Assembly (NCBI RefSeq): GCF_900168165.1
Contig: NZ_FUYV01000011.1
Span: 83,131-147,130, forward strand
Source of the DNA: Alkalitalea saponilacus
GTDB lineage: Bacteria > Bacteroidota > Bacteroidia > Bacteroidales > Marinilabiliaceae
Length of the DNA: 64,000 bases
Direction: 5' to 3'
The notes beneath the pieces were generated by a model that was not told the origin of the DNA, ran no database searches, and saw only the letters and a program-made list of their open reading frames with translations. A program made the position numbers and the translations under genes. Shown one piece after another: positions 26,601 through 36,800 of the stretch. Position 1 is the first letter of the stretch. Each line of letters begins with the position of its first letter.

Positions 26601-26847
26601 AAATTTTTGAAAAAACCCGATTCGGTATTATTTTTGGATAAGACATAGTACTGTTTGCTCCATTTTATTAAATTTGAAACAAATATTTTAACCCTAATGG
26701 TTCGTTGTTGTTATGTATATCGCTGTTTTAATGGACTTGTGCTTCATTAAATAAAAAATCAATCATTAGTAAATCATTTAACATCTAAAACCTTAAACTC
26801 TAAACTCATACAATCTATTATAACCCTTAATATTAATATAGACATTC

Positions 26848-29382
26848 ATGAAAAAGTTTTTGAAAATATTTTTTGGCGTTTTGGCGGGAATTTTCCTGCT
26901 GTTATTAATTCTTCCTTTTTTGTTTAAAGGAAAGATAGAAACCAAGGTCAAAGAGATCATCAATGAGGAGGTTCACGCAACGGTTTCATGGGACAAGTTC
27001 TCTTTATCGCTGATACGTAATTTTCCAAACCTGCGCTTGGGACTGGATGGCCTCACCATCATCAACGATGCTCCCTTTGAAGGCGATACGCTGGTTCACG
27101 TTGGAAGTTTCTCGTTGGCAGTTGATGTAATGAGTGCCATCAGAGGAGATGCCATCGATATTCGGTCAGTATTGGTAAATAAACCCACGATTAATTTAAA
27201 GGTTAACAGTGATTCAATAGCCAACTGGGATATTGTACCTGAATCGGACGCACCTGCACCGGTTGCTGATGACGAGGACGCTGAAATGCCGGCTTTTAGC
27301 ATTCAGCTTCAATCCTTCGAAATTCGTGATGCTGCACTCTCATACAGTGATGCCACCATGAACTTAAAAACCTCTTTGAAAGGGTTTAATTCCAGAGTTC
27401 GTGGAGATTTTACTGAATCGCACACTACCATTAATTTGGTAAGCAATGTGGAAGCCTTTGATCTGGAGATGGACAATATCCGCTACCTTAACAAAGCCAC
27501 CATTGATTTGAGAGCCGATGTGGCAGCTGATTTGGAGAACATGGTCTTCACGTTTGAAGACAATGAATTGATATTTAGTAGGATTCCTCTTTTCATGGAA
27601 GGTTATGTTGCCATGTTGGACGAAGGGTATGATATGGATTTACGAATGGCTGCACGTCAAACCGAATTCCGAACGCTTCTGGCACTGGTGCCTGAAGTCT
27701 TTATGCAGGATTTGGAAGGATTGCACACCGAAGGTTCATTGACGCTTGAAGCTACAGCCAAAGGGAAGTACATCGATGAAGACAACCTCCCGGCCTTTAA
27801 TGTTCTTTTGGATGTGAAAAATGGTATGATTCAGTATCCTGATTTGCCTAAATCCATCAACAATATTCAAATATTTTTTCAGGTTGATAACCCGGGTGGC
27901 TCAATGGATAATACCATAGCAGAAATTCGTACTTTCCACTTTGAACTGGACAACAATCCGTTTGACGCGAATCTGCACATCTCCACACCCATTTCAAACG
28001 CCGTATTTAAAGGAGCCATGATAGGATCTATCGACCTGGCTTCGCTGTCCGATGCCATTCCAATGGACAGTATTGACCTAAAAGGCCTTATAACCTCAGA
28101 TCTCACGCTGGATGGCGATTACAACATGATTGAAAATGAGCAGTATGAGGATATCAAGGCCAATGGAAATGTCACTCTGACCAACTTCGAGTTCCGAAGT
28201 CCGGATTTCCCAATGGGAGTGACCATCAGCGAGGCCGATCTCTTTTTCTCACCACGTTATCTTGAGTTGAGATCTTTTGCCAGCAGGGTAGGAGAGAGCG
28301 ATTTTGGTCTTACCGGTCGACTTGAAAACTATCTGGCATTTGCTCTGAAAGATGGAACCCTTAAAGGGCGTCTGGATCATGTAAGTCAGTTCATTAATAC
28401 CAACGAACTGATGGCATTGGCCGGAGACGAGCCATTGGATGCCGATCAGGAGGTAGAGCCATTACAAAAAGTATTGATTCCGGGTAACATTGAATTCAAC
28501 ATGAGTACCCGTATTGACCGAATTTTGTACGACAGGTTGGATTTAACCAACACAACCGGAAATCTGCTAATTAAAGACTCTCGTGTGGTGATGAATGCAT
28601 TAAGAACGCATCTCTTAAATGGAAATATGGTGATGAATGGAGAATATAACACCCAGGATACCATTCGTCCGTTTGTGGATTTTGACCTGGCCATAAACTC
28701 TTTTGATATCAATATGGCTGCGCACTCATTTAGCATGGTTGAATCTTTTTTGCCTGTGGCAAAAAATGCTCAGGGACAGGTATCTTCTTCCTTCAAGTTT
28801 AATACCATTCTTGGAGATGACATGAGTCCGCTTCTCAATACATTTAATGGAGGCGGGAATCTTCGCTCAAATAACATTGAGGTGAGTGGTTCAAAAGTAC
28901 AGGATGCCATGGCTACCATGTTGCGTGATGAAAAGTACAAGGTTGCCAATGCCCGCAATGTGAGGGTCAACTTTACCATCGAAAATGGAAATCTAACCGT
29001 TGAGCCTTTTGATGTTGAGGTTTTTGGTAAATCGGTTAACATTGCAGGAACACAGAGCCTGGACCAGCAAATGGACTTTACCATGCGCATGCCGGTGAGC
29101 CGAAGTGAAATCAGTAACGTGGCAGGGTTGTTGGGTGGAAATATTTCGTCATCGGGTGGTGACGTGATGCTCGGTATAAATATTACCGGAACTCCATCTG
29201 ATCCTAAGCTCGCTATAAATGCAGATGACTTGCAACGTGCTGTGCGCGATGAGGTTCGTCGTGAGGTAGAGCGTGCCGCCGAACGTGTCATAGAACAAGG
29301 AGTGGAAGAGATTCTCAAAGATGAAAATGTGCAGGAGAAAATTGAAGATGCCGGAAGAAGACTGAGAGATAGATTCAGGTAG
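26848..29382 (+). CDS. AsmA-like family protein
   Basis: This 844-residue protein has one N-terminal membrane anchor (FLKIFFGVLAGIFLLLLILPFLF) and then a long beta-rich periplasmic region. The AsmA signature is visible at the start (INEEVHATVSWDKFSLSLIRNFPNLRLGLDGLTI) and at the end (VEPFDVEVFGKSVNIAGTQSLDQQMDFTMRMP, NISGTPSDPK-like NITGTPSDPKLAINADD). The extreme C-terminus is a charged helix (VREEVERAAERVIEQGVEE-like). AsmA proteins bridge inner and outer membranes and are thought to transport phospholipids. It is a single gene with a terminator shared with rplS. Confidence 0.88.
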   Translation: MKKFLKIFFGVLAGIFLLLLILPFLFKGKIETKVKEIINEEVHATVSWDKFSLSLIRNFPNLRLGLDGLTIINDAPFEGDTLVHVGSFSLAVDVMSAIRGDAIDIRSVLVNKPTINLKVNSDSIANWDIVPESDAPAPVADDEDAEMPAFSIQLQSFEIRDAALSYSDATMNLKTSLKGFNSRVRGDFTESHTTINLVSNVEAFDLEMDNIRYLNKATIDLRADVAADLENMVFTFEDNELIFSRIPLFMEGYVAMLDEGYDMDLRMAARQTEFRTLLALVPEVFMQDLEGLHTEGSLTLEATAKGKYIDEDNLPAFNVLLDVKNGMIQYPDLPKSINNIQIFFQVDNPGGSMDNTIAEIRTFHFELDNNPFDANLHISTPISNAVFKGAMIGSIDLASLSDAIPMDSIDLKGLITSDLTLDGDYNMIENEQYEDIKANGNVTLTNFEFRSPDFPMGVTISEADLFFSPRYLELRSFASRVGESDFGLTGRLENYLAFALKDGTLKGRLDHVSQFINTNELMALAGDEPLDADQEVEPLQKVLIPGNIEFNMSTRIDRILYDRLDLTNTTGNLLIKDSRVVMNALRTHLLNGNMVMNGEYNTQDTIRPFVDFDLAINSFDINMAAHSFSMVESFLPVAKNAQGQVSSSFKFNTILGDDMSPLLNTFNGGGNLRSNNIEVSGSKVQDAMATMLRDEKYKVANARNVRVNFTIENGNLTVEPFDVEVFGKSVNIAGTQSLDQQMDFTMRMPVSRSEISNVAGLLGGNISSSGGDVMLGINITGTPSDPKLAINADDLQRAVRDEVRREVERAAERVIEQGVEEILKDENVQEKIEDAGRRLRDRFR

Positions 29383-29407
29383 GATGAATCAGATGATATG
29401 ATATAAC

Positions 29408-29443
29408 AAAAAACCGTTCATCAAAAATGATGGACGGTTTTTT
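29408..29443. terminator. Bidirectional terminator between asmA-like gene and rplS
   Basis: ACCGT and CATCA pair with TGATG and ACGGT (one T-G mismatch) around an AAAA loop, with six A before and six T after, between convergent genes. Confidence 0.85.
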
Positions 29444-29468
29444 AATGTGAAAAAGGAAGATATTGTCC

Positions 29469-29816
29469 TTAAATTCTTTTTTCCTTAATACGTGCTTTTT
29501 TACCTGTAAGTTCGCGGAAGTAGTAAATTCTTGCGCGACGAACTTTACCTTTTCTGTTCACCTCAATTTTATCAATAAAAGGCGAGTTAATTGGGAAAAT
29601 ACGCTCAACACCAACGTTGTTTGACATTTTCCGTACTGTAAACCTTTTACTAACGCCTGCTCCTTTTACCTGGATAACAGTACCACGGAATACCTGAACA
29701 CGTTCTTTGGCACCCTCTTTAATTTTGTAGTGAACAGACACAGTATCACCAGCTCCAAACTGTGGAGTTTCTACACCTGTGTTAAAGGCCTCTTCAGCAA
29801 CTTTCATCAAGTCCAT
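29469..29816 (-). CDS. rplS: 50S ribosomal protein L19
   Basis: The start is ATG 29816 ([11 protein letters not shown]), giving 115 residues, the usual length of bL19; the frame extends upstream without a better start. Family motifs are [64 protein letters not shown] and [20 protein letters not shown]19 sits at the 30S-50S interface. The gene is monocistronic here, with a -7 box 84 bp upstream. Confidence 0.97.
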   Translation of the reverse strand: MDLMKVAEEAFNTGVETPQFGAGDTVSVHYKIKEGAKERVQVFRGTVIQVKGAGVSKRFTVRKMSNNVGVERIFPINSPFIDKIEVNRKGKVRRARIYYFRELTGKKARIKEKRI

Positions 29817-29899
29817 TTTCTTTTGCTTTTGAAGATTAAACTTAACCGTGCAATATTGTCTGACCCCTATGTTCAGCAAGAGATTACACGAATGAGCCG

Positions 29900-29907
29900 C
29901 AAAAGTA
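29900..29907 (-). promoter_or_regulatory. -7 promoter element of rplS
   Basis: The minus strand reads TACTTTTG, a TAnnTTTG match, 84 bp before the rplS start. A clear -33 TTG is not seen. Confidence 0.45.
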
Positions 29908-30071
29908 CACTTTTACTTTTAATTATGGAAGAGAATTTTGTTTTATTTTGGGTCATAAGGATAAGACAATAGATCGTTAGAGGATAGACAAGGACTTATA
30001 AGTAAATTGTGTATGTATAATGCGGGTTTACATATATCTGAATCGCAATACCATTTCAATGTTAATGATTT

Positions 30072-30290
30072 TAAGATGCCAGGGCTACGCCCCTTGGATT
30101 AACAGGGGATATTTTATTGCTACGAAGAGGTCAGGGCTACGCCCCTACGAAAACTTGACATGCATAATGTTACGAAGTTACCACATTTACACCCATGTTT
30201 ATATGTATTTAAATAATTTTTAGGTTAGCCCTTAAATCTTCGTAGAAAAAAATAATTCAATCAAACGGAGGGGCGTTAGCCCTGAAATCT
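30072..30290. repeat. REP-like hairpin cluster, family A, copy 2
   Basis: The arrangement repeats that at 26.4 kb: two direct AGGGCTACGCCCCT units (30081-30094, 30133-30146), a decayed inverted one (about 30222-30247) and an inverted AGGGGCGTTAGCCCT (30269-30283), each with the TACGAAGA arm. Copies 1 and 2 bracket the asmA-like gene and rplS. Confidence 0.75.
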
Positions 30291-30302
30291 AAAAACAACA
30301 TC

Positions 30303-30344
30303 AAAAAAAAATCCGACGACTTAAACATTCGTAAGCCATCGGAT
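30303..30344 (-). terminator. Terminator on the minus strand downstream of nrfA
   Basis: A 13-bp stem (30311-30323 with 30332-30344) pairs completely on the minus strand thanks to two G-U pairs, which are mismatches on the plus strand, and is followed by eight U. This fixes the direction. It lies about 200 bp after the nrfA stop codon. Confidence 0.75.
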
Positions 30345-30467
30345 CTACTGAAATATTATTTTAAAAACTGTTGTCCTCTGTTCCCCTTTTTTCGTTCTTC
30401 GTTCCGCAGGACTCCACCCCGGGCTATGATATTACACCCCTTTGGGGCTTGTGATAACTTCATTCCG

Positions 30468-30530
30468 GTTACCCTATTACCCTGTTACCCTGTTACCGTG
30501 TCACCCTATTTCCCTGTTACCATTTTACCT
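30468..30530. repeat. TGTTACCC 8-bp tandem repeat
   Basis: About eight degenerate units of TGTTACCC/TATTACCC lie directly downstream of nrfA, between its stop codon and the terminator. They are probably slippage-derived. Confidence 0.7.
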
Positions 30531-30541
30531 CCGGTTTTCCG

Positions 30542-32056
30542 TTAATTCACTCTCACATCATAAGTCGCTTCCCGTTCTCTGGCAGCTTCCAGCCATTGAG
30601 GAACAACCGTGTTCAGGAATTTTTCCTTGTCGGCCTGGCGCTTAGGAATATCGAGACCAATATATTCCTGTGCTTTGGCTTTGGTTGAGATATCCGGCAT
30701 GGGAACAGGTTCGGTATGTCCAAGAGAAGCAATTAAGCGGGCCAGTTTTACACGAGCATCTTGCGCCTTTGTCTTTCCTGTTGAGATCATCCTGCTGGTT
30801 TCAAGTGGGTTGTGGAAAGCATTTCCATGTCCTGCAGCTGCAAAATCCCAGCGCCATTGTGCATGACGAATATCCATCAAAATATCCTGCATTTGATCCT
30901 CTGAGGCACCCAAATCCCATGCGAATGCTGCTTCTATGTGCGCTTTTACCAGTTGATCTTCTAACTGGGTGCGAATTTCATAAATTTTGTCCTGTCGGTC
31001 GTACACATTTTGTACCAACCGGGCAGTCTCCTCACGGTGACAAACCTGACAAGAATTGGCCACATTGTTCAAGGGGCTCTGTATGTGGTGATCGGTAAAT
31101 TTCATACCACCTTCGCTTTTGTAGGGCATGTGGCAATCGGCACAAGATACACCACGATCGGCATGAATTCCTGTGGACCACACTTCATAATCGGGGTGCT
31201 GAGCCTTTAGCATGGGGGCACGGCTTAGGCCGTGTACCCAGTCGGTAAACCCGATTCTGTCGAAATAGGCTTCTATGTCGTCAAAATTCATCCCGTCATC
31301 CCATGGAAATACCAGATAGTTCACATCTTCCACCACATTTTTACTGAAATAGTACTCAACATGACATTGGGCACACACTAGGCTGCGCATCTCCTGATGG
31401 GACGCTTTGGTGATGTCTTTGCCCTGTCGCTCGAAGGCTTCAATCAGTGCCGGACGGGTAATGTGAAGATTCATGGTTTCTGCATCGTGGCAATCGGCAC
31501 AGCCGATGTGATTCACGACTTCTCCGCCCCACATTTCCCAGGTGCCGGCATAAAATTCGGCGATACCATGTTCCTGCATCAGGCGTGGAACATCAGAACT
31601 TTTACATGTCCAGCAAGTATTGGGTTGAAAAGATTTCTCTCCATCCATAGGCGAACCAACACGAAGCGTGTTGTAAACATCTGTTACTGCGTAATAATGT
31701 CCTCGTGGCTGGTTGTAGTCCATGGAAAAAGCATATCCGCTCCATAGAATTACCATGCGTGGATTATCGGCTAATGCATCACGCAAACCGGATGTGTTGT
31801 ACTTGCTGGAAAACGTTGTGTCAGCGGTATTCATATACGACTGATACTGGCGAGGAAAATTCTGACCCCAAACCTCGTTACGAGGTTCGTATTTGTCGTG
31901 CTTTACCTGCGGAGTATAGGCAAAAACCGCCTCGGCACGTCGCTCAACAATGGTTGCGGCGAATAGGCCAAGTACGAAGACCACTATTATGGTGGCAAAG
32001 AAAATAAGCCATCCCATCCAGGGCTTCTCTTTTATGATTTCACTGATTGGTCTCAT
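30542..32056 (-). CDS. nrfA: Cytochrome c552, ammonia-forming nitrite reductase catalytic subunit
   Basis: This 504-residue pentahaem enzyme reduces nitrite to ammonium with six electrons in the periplasm. The catalytic haem motif is CWTCK (148-152, Lys as axial ligand). Four CxxCH motifs follow at 186-190, 228-232, 305-309 and 336-340. Active-site residues of the family are seen in VEYYFSK, KAQHPDYEVW and TDHHIQSPL. An N-terminal membrane segment (WLIFFATIIVVFVLGLFAATIV) replaces or serves as an uncleaved signal. It is downstream of nrfH on the same strand, separated by 251 bp of repeats, and forms the NrfHA complex. Confidence 0.97.
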   Translation of the reverse strand: MRPISEIIKEKPWMGWLIFFATIIVVFVLGLFAATIVERRAEAVFAYTPQVKHDKYEPRNEVWGQNFPRQYQSYMNTADTTFSSKYNTSGLRDALADNPRMVILWSGYAFSMDYNQPRGHYYAVTDVYNTLRVGSPMDGEKSFQPNTCWTCKSSDVPRLMQEHGIAEFYAGTWEMWGGEVVNHIGCADCHDAETMNLHITRPALIEAFERQGKDITKASHQEMRSLVCAQCHVEYYFSKNVVEDVNYLVFPWDDGMNFDDIEAYFDRIGFTDWVHGLSRAPMLKAQHPDYEVWSTGIHADRGVSCADCHMPYKSEGGMKFTDHHIQSPLNNVANSCQVCHREETARLVQNVYDRQDKIYEIRTQLEDQLVKAHIEAAFAWDLGASEDQMQDILMDIRHAQWRWDFAAAGHGNAFHNPLETSRMISTGKTKAQDARVKLARLIASLGHTEPVPMPDISTKAKAQEYIGLDIPKRQADKEKFLNTVVPQWLEAAREREATYDVRVN

Positions 32057-32087
32057 ATGAATGGATTTAATTTAGGTTGCTATTTAA

Positions 32088-32290
32088 ATTCTAAACGCAG
32101 AGGCGCAATGACGCAAAATTTTAATAAGATATATCTCGATTGTAATTCAATGTTACTAGCAAAACAACTAATGATTGAAAAACTTAAAACTCTAAACTCC
32201 TAACCATAAAACTATTAAACTATAAACCCAAAACTTCAAACCTTCCACATTTTCCAGTCTCCGGTCTCCGTTTTCCTATCACCTTCCCAC
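32088..32290. repeat. ACGC-type and AAACTCTAAACTC-type degenerate repeats between nrfH and nrfA
   Basis: AACGCAGAGGCGCAATGACGC is followed by 7-mer units of AAACTCT/AAACTAT type and by TCCAGTCTCCGGTCTCCGTT, a TCTCCGG unit that also recurs at 57797-57820 and, inverted, at 33007-33040. The 251-bp gap holds nothing else recognisable. Confidence 0.65.
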
Positions 32291-32307
32291 CTTTTGACCT
32301 TTCTTCC

Positions 32308-32889
32308 TTATTTCGTCAACGAACGTAACCACTCCGGCACCGGACTTGTAGGAACCGGCACCCTGGCATCGGGCACGCTCGAAATACTGTTGACTGTTCC
32401 ATGCGGTACATCCCTGTGACACTCTATGCAATATCTGTCGCCTATGTTGGGATGAAAATCAGGTCGCATGGTATATAGTTTGGTATCGTGTATTTGCTGG
32501 GTATGGCACCGGATACAGTTATTCTGCACCACATCTTTTCCCTCCTGATGGATGGTGATAACCTGTGGCTCAAGACGGAAAGTAAATACATAAGCATGAT
32601 TCATTCCGGCTTTTGCTTTAAAAAGATAATGGTTGAAAATATTGTCATGTGGCATGTGACAATCGCTACAAGTAGCTACCTCACGATGAGAACTGTGACT
32701 CCAGGTGGCATATTGCGGAGCCATGATGTGACAGTTGACACAGGTCTCCGGTGTGTCGGCCAAATATGATGGAACTTTTGCGATATGTATCACAAAAAAT
32801 CCTAAACCTGCAAATATTCCCAGAAGGATAATTACCGGGAATTTCCACTGATCTGGTGGTATAAACCACTTGAGAAAGGGGATTCGCAT
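32308..32889 (-). CDS. nrfH: Cytochrome c nitrite reductase small subunit (tetrahaem quinol dehydrogenase)
   Basis: This 193-residue NapC/NirT-family protein has one N-terminal membrane helix (FPVIILLGIFAGLGFFVIHIA) and four CxxCH haem motifs (CVNCH 50-54, CSDCH 74-78, CIRCH 125-129, CIECH 154-158). It takes electrons from menaquinol and passes them to NrfA. The C-terminal 30 residues after DVPHG are Pro-rich and look unconserved. It is the first gene of the nrfHA unit. Confidence 0.96.
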   Translation of the reverse strand: MRIPFLKWFIPPDQWKFPVIILLGIFAGLGFFVIHIAKVPSYLADTPETCVNCHIMAPQYATWSHSSHREVATCSDCHMPHDNIFNHYLFKAKAGMNHAYVFTFRLEPQVITIHQEGKDVVQNNCIRCHTQQIHDTKLYTMRPDFHPNIGDRYCIECHRDVPHGTVNSISSVPDARVPVPTSPVPEWLRSLTK

Positions 32890-33104
32890 AGTGATTGGTT
32901 TGGTTGTTTATAAAGTAAAGGTATTAATAAGTACTTAATTTCTGAATAAGGAAGTGTGTTTTTTTGTTAATTTATATTTAGTCTAATTATGGTTTTGAAA
33001 CATATGGGGAGACAGGAAATCGGAGACCGAAGACCGGAATGATCTTTTTTGATGGAAATTAACTCATAATTAAGTATTTAAAAACACTAAAAACAGTGGG
33101 GGGA

Positions 33105-33388
33105 GTCGCCGTAGGTGACATATGTTGATAGAAAAGAGACAACCATCTGACTCGCGGCACGCCGTAGGTGTGCTATTTCACCACATAAGACACATAAGGT
33201 TTTAACCACAATGGACACAAGGTTATCACAATGAACGCAATGGATATAGTGAACTTCGTGTACTCTTTGTGAACGTTGTGGTTATTCTTCAACATTTAAG
33301 ACATGTAAGAAACCAGCGTGTCGCCGTAGGTGACAAATATCGGTAGAGCAGCGTATCCACCATAACCAACAACACGCCGTAGGTGTGC
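33105..33388. repeat. Paired-hairpin REP-like element, family B, two direct copies
   Basis: Each copy has two small hairpins about 40 bp apart, GTCGCCGTAGGTGAC then CACGCCGTAGGTGTG, both with GTA loops and one conserved G-T pair. Copy B1 has them at 33105-33119 and 33157-33173, copy B2 at 33320-33334 and 33373-33387. B1 carries GATAGAAAAG after the first hairpin. Two more copies lie inverted near 57.5 kb. Between B1 and B2 lies a decayed 80-bp hairpin of AACCACAATGGACACAAGG type (33203-33283). Confidence 0.75.
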
Positions 33389-33435
33389 AATATTTAAATC
33401 TTAACGGGGGGTTGGAGAGTTTAATTGTTAATAAG

Positions 33436-33527
33436 GTAACCACAAAGAACACAATGTATCCACAAAGGACACAAAGAGAAATCACTGTGTGTTTTGTGTT
33501 TTCCTTAGTGCCCATTGTGGTTATAAA
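33436..33527. repeat. Long imperfect hairpin of AACCACAAAGGACACAAAG type
   Basis: AACCACAAAGAACACAATG and CCACAAAGGACACAAAG on the left fold back on TGTGTTTTGTGTTTTCC and CCCATTGTGGTTA on the right. A related element is at 33203-33283. The 925-bp gap between nrfH and the giant surface protein gene is thus mostly repeats. Confidence 0.6.
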
Positions 33528-33694
33528 AAAGTTATGGAAAGCGATTATAAATTGGTAATTCAAAACGCAATCCTACGGCTAAATAATCCTAATTAGCAAC
33601 CTTTAACCAATTATTTTGACCGTTTCATCAATATTTTCAATCATTTCCGTATCTATTTAACACTTGTTTCCGTAAAAATCATTATAATTACTTG

Positions 33695-33702
33695 TATTTT
33701 TG
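33695..33702 (+). promoter_or_regulatory. -7 promoter element of the giant surface protein gene
   Basis: TATTTTTG lies 112 bp upstream of the start codon. A TTG at the standard distance is missing, and the call is tentative. Confidence 0.4.
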
Positions 33703-33814
33703 TAGTTCTTTATTCCTGAGTCCTATACCCGGGAGTATAAGAACTTTTTGTTATGTTTTAATGTTTAGTTTTTAAGCAAAATAGGAACCTACTCAAAACA
33801 AATAATATACGATT

Positions 33815-36800
33815 ATGAAGAAAGTTTTACGGAAGGTGAGTGTGATGGCAGCCTTTTTTCTAATGGCTGCTGGGGTGATGGGGCAGGTTTATAGTCCTGA
33901 AATCGATGAGACTGGGGTGTCAATTAATATAGAACTATCAATAGAGTTTATTGATGAGGTCAGTTTAGAACCAGGAGATATTACTGTTTATAACTCAGGT
34001 TATTCATCATTTTATACAATATCAACAGGGAAATCATTTCCACCATCCGGTCCTGATTCGAGAATAACTATCGATGGAAATAAGTTGATTATTGATTTGA
34101 CTGGATCTAATTTAATGTTTAATGAAAGATACTGGGTATATTCGAGTCAAAATGCAATTAAAGTCGGTGAATCTTATTGGAATGTATTAAACACATTTGA
34201 TCCAGCACCTGAATGGACTTTTGTAACTGAAGAAGAAATCCTCTCCCCTGTACCCTCAGCCTATACCCCTGGAAAAAACACCACAGGTGTTTCCATTTCC
34301 AATAATTTGTCGTTGGAGTTTGATATGGATATATTTGAAGGCATCGGAAACATTGAAATTCTTGAATACAACACCGAGGATTCATGGGCATCTTATGACG
34401 AAACCGATTTTGGAACCAGCCTTAATATTGTAAATGATAATACCCTTACCATTACACTGCCTAAAGACTTTGATGAGGGAGAAAAATACTACGTTCTGAT
34501 AGATGAAGGCATGGTGAAATCAGATGATGATGTTGACTTTGCCGGTTTTTCAGATAAGGACGATTGGGCATTTACCACCGAATGGTTGCCACTTATGGCT
34601 AATGCTTTTTCTCCACCACAAACAGCGCCTGAGGTGCCTGAAGTGCCTCGTGATGTCGTTTTGGAGATTGCTTTTAGTGATGATGTAGCCTTTACAGGTA
34701 ATGGTAATATCGAAATTTTTGATGGCGCATCACAGATTAGAATTTATAATCAGTCTTCTTCTGTGGTAAACATAATTGATAATCAATTAATATTAGATTT
34801 ATCATTAGTCCCTCTGCCTGAGTATAATAGATTATACGATGTTCGCATATCATCTGGATTTGTAAAAAGAAAAGACATCACACCTGATATCACTTGGGAA
34901 GGATTAACTGCCAACCAATGGCAATTTACCACCGAACCAGAGCCATTTGTATTTGAATTGCAAACCCTTTCTCCAACCATCGGAGCAACAGGTATTGCCA
35001 CCGATGTTGTTTTAACTGCAACCTTTGATCAGGACATTCAATTTGGAACAGGTGCCGAAGTTGCAATATATGAGTATATTGGTGATGTGCTTGTGCAAAC
35101 GCTTAACCCCGGTGCGGGATTAGCCATTGTTAATAATAACCAGCTGCAAATTACTCCCACACCAGAATTACAATCTGGCAAACAATATTATATCATTTTA
35201 TCTGGAGGAGCCATAGAAGCTATCATAAACAATGAGCCTTTTGTTGGGTTGACAGATAAGTCGGAGTGGAATTTCACAACTGAATTCTCCATACCAATAG
35301 TTCTGGAATATGATCCTGAGGAGCCTGATGATGTCCCAATTGACAAGGTGTTTAGTTTAACTTTTAGTGAGGAAATTAAGTTTAACCCAACTGGAACATA
35401 TTTTATCGAAATTGAAGAAGTTGGAGGTTCAGATAATCCAATTTCCACTCGCAGAATTCAAAATGGAGGAGGCCAAACAGGTTTAAGTGTATCAGGTTCA
35501 GTTTTGACAATCGATTTTCCTGTAAATTTAGCTTATGACACCCAATACTACATCACCATCCCCGCCAACGCCATTCAATCGATTAATAATGTAAACTTTG
35601 CCGGTATTTCTGCCAACCAATGGCAATTTACCACCAAAAAACGCAAACCCCGACTGGCTGATGTTAACCCGCTTTCACCAGCCAATGGTGCGGTGAATGT
35701 TGCCGTAGATGCAGAGTTGACTGTAACTTTTGATATTGATGTTCAGCTGGGAAGTACCGGAACCATTGAGATAAGAGAAGACGATGGAGATCAGGACGAG
35801 TTGTTACACAGTTACGATGTGAGTTCACATGGGGGATTGTTGTCAGTAACTGGTGGTAATCAACTGACCATCTCACTGCCCGCAGAAACCACTTTTAAAA
35901 ATGGTACAGATTACTACGTTACCTTCAGCAGTGGTGCAATAGAGTCTCTGGAAGGAGAACCTTTTGAAGGATTGGCAGATAAGGGTGGCTGGAGCTTTAC
36001 GACCATCCCTTTGCCCACTCCACAAATCGTAACGCTATCCCCGGAAACAGGCGCCACCGGAATCGATACAGATGTGGAACTCTCTATTGAATTCGACATT
36101 CCCATGCAATTTGGAACGGGAAGCATTTTTATTCGCGAGTACGATGGTGATGCGACCTCTCATGAGTTTGATGTAACGGAGCCTGGAACATCACTTACAT
36201 TTGATGCTGAGAATAAAGTTCTGACCATAACACTACCTTCAAATCTTGAAGAGTCCACTCAATATTATGTTGTTATTGAAAATGGCGCACTGCAATCAAC
36301 CGATGAGATTATATTCCCGGGGTTGGGCACTGTGGATAAAGACGATTGGGAGTTTACTACAAGGGTTATGCCGCCGGCGGTTATTTCTACTGATCCAGAG
36401 CATGAGGAAACGGAGGTTCTTTTAAACTATAATTTAAGTGTTACTTTTGATAAGCCTGTTGTATTTCAACCCAATGAAGAGCAAGGATTTTTGGTCAGAA
36501 TTAGATTTAATAATGGCAACGGAATACAAAATTTTAGAGAGTATTCAATAAGAGGTTCTGAAACTGATCCACTATTGACTTTGTCGAATGAGAATCAAAC
36601 ACTAAATATAGTAGTAGATAAAACATTTGAACCAGATCAAGAATATTTCGTAACAATTGCAGCGGGAGCACTGCTGTCGCAGGCCGATAATCAACCATTT
36701 GGAGGAATCAATGCCATGGAATGGGTTTTTGAAACATTGGAGGATCCCGATATTCCTACCTTAATTGATACAGATCCATACTTTCCTGTTCCTGAGTCTG

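Noticed and set aside
33282..33563. Possible small protein on the minus strand
   Set aside because: The frame lies across repeat hairpins and has no homologous look or start signal.
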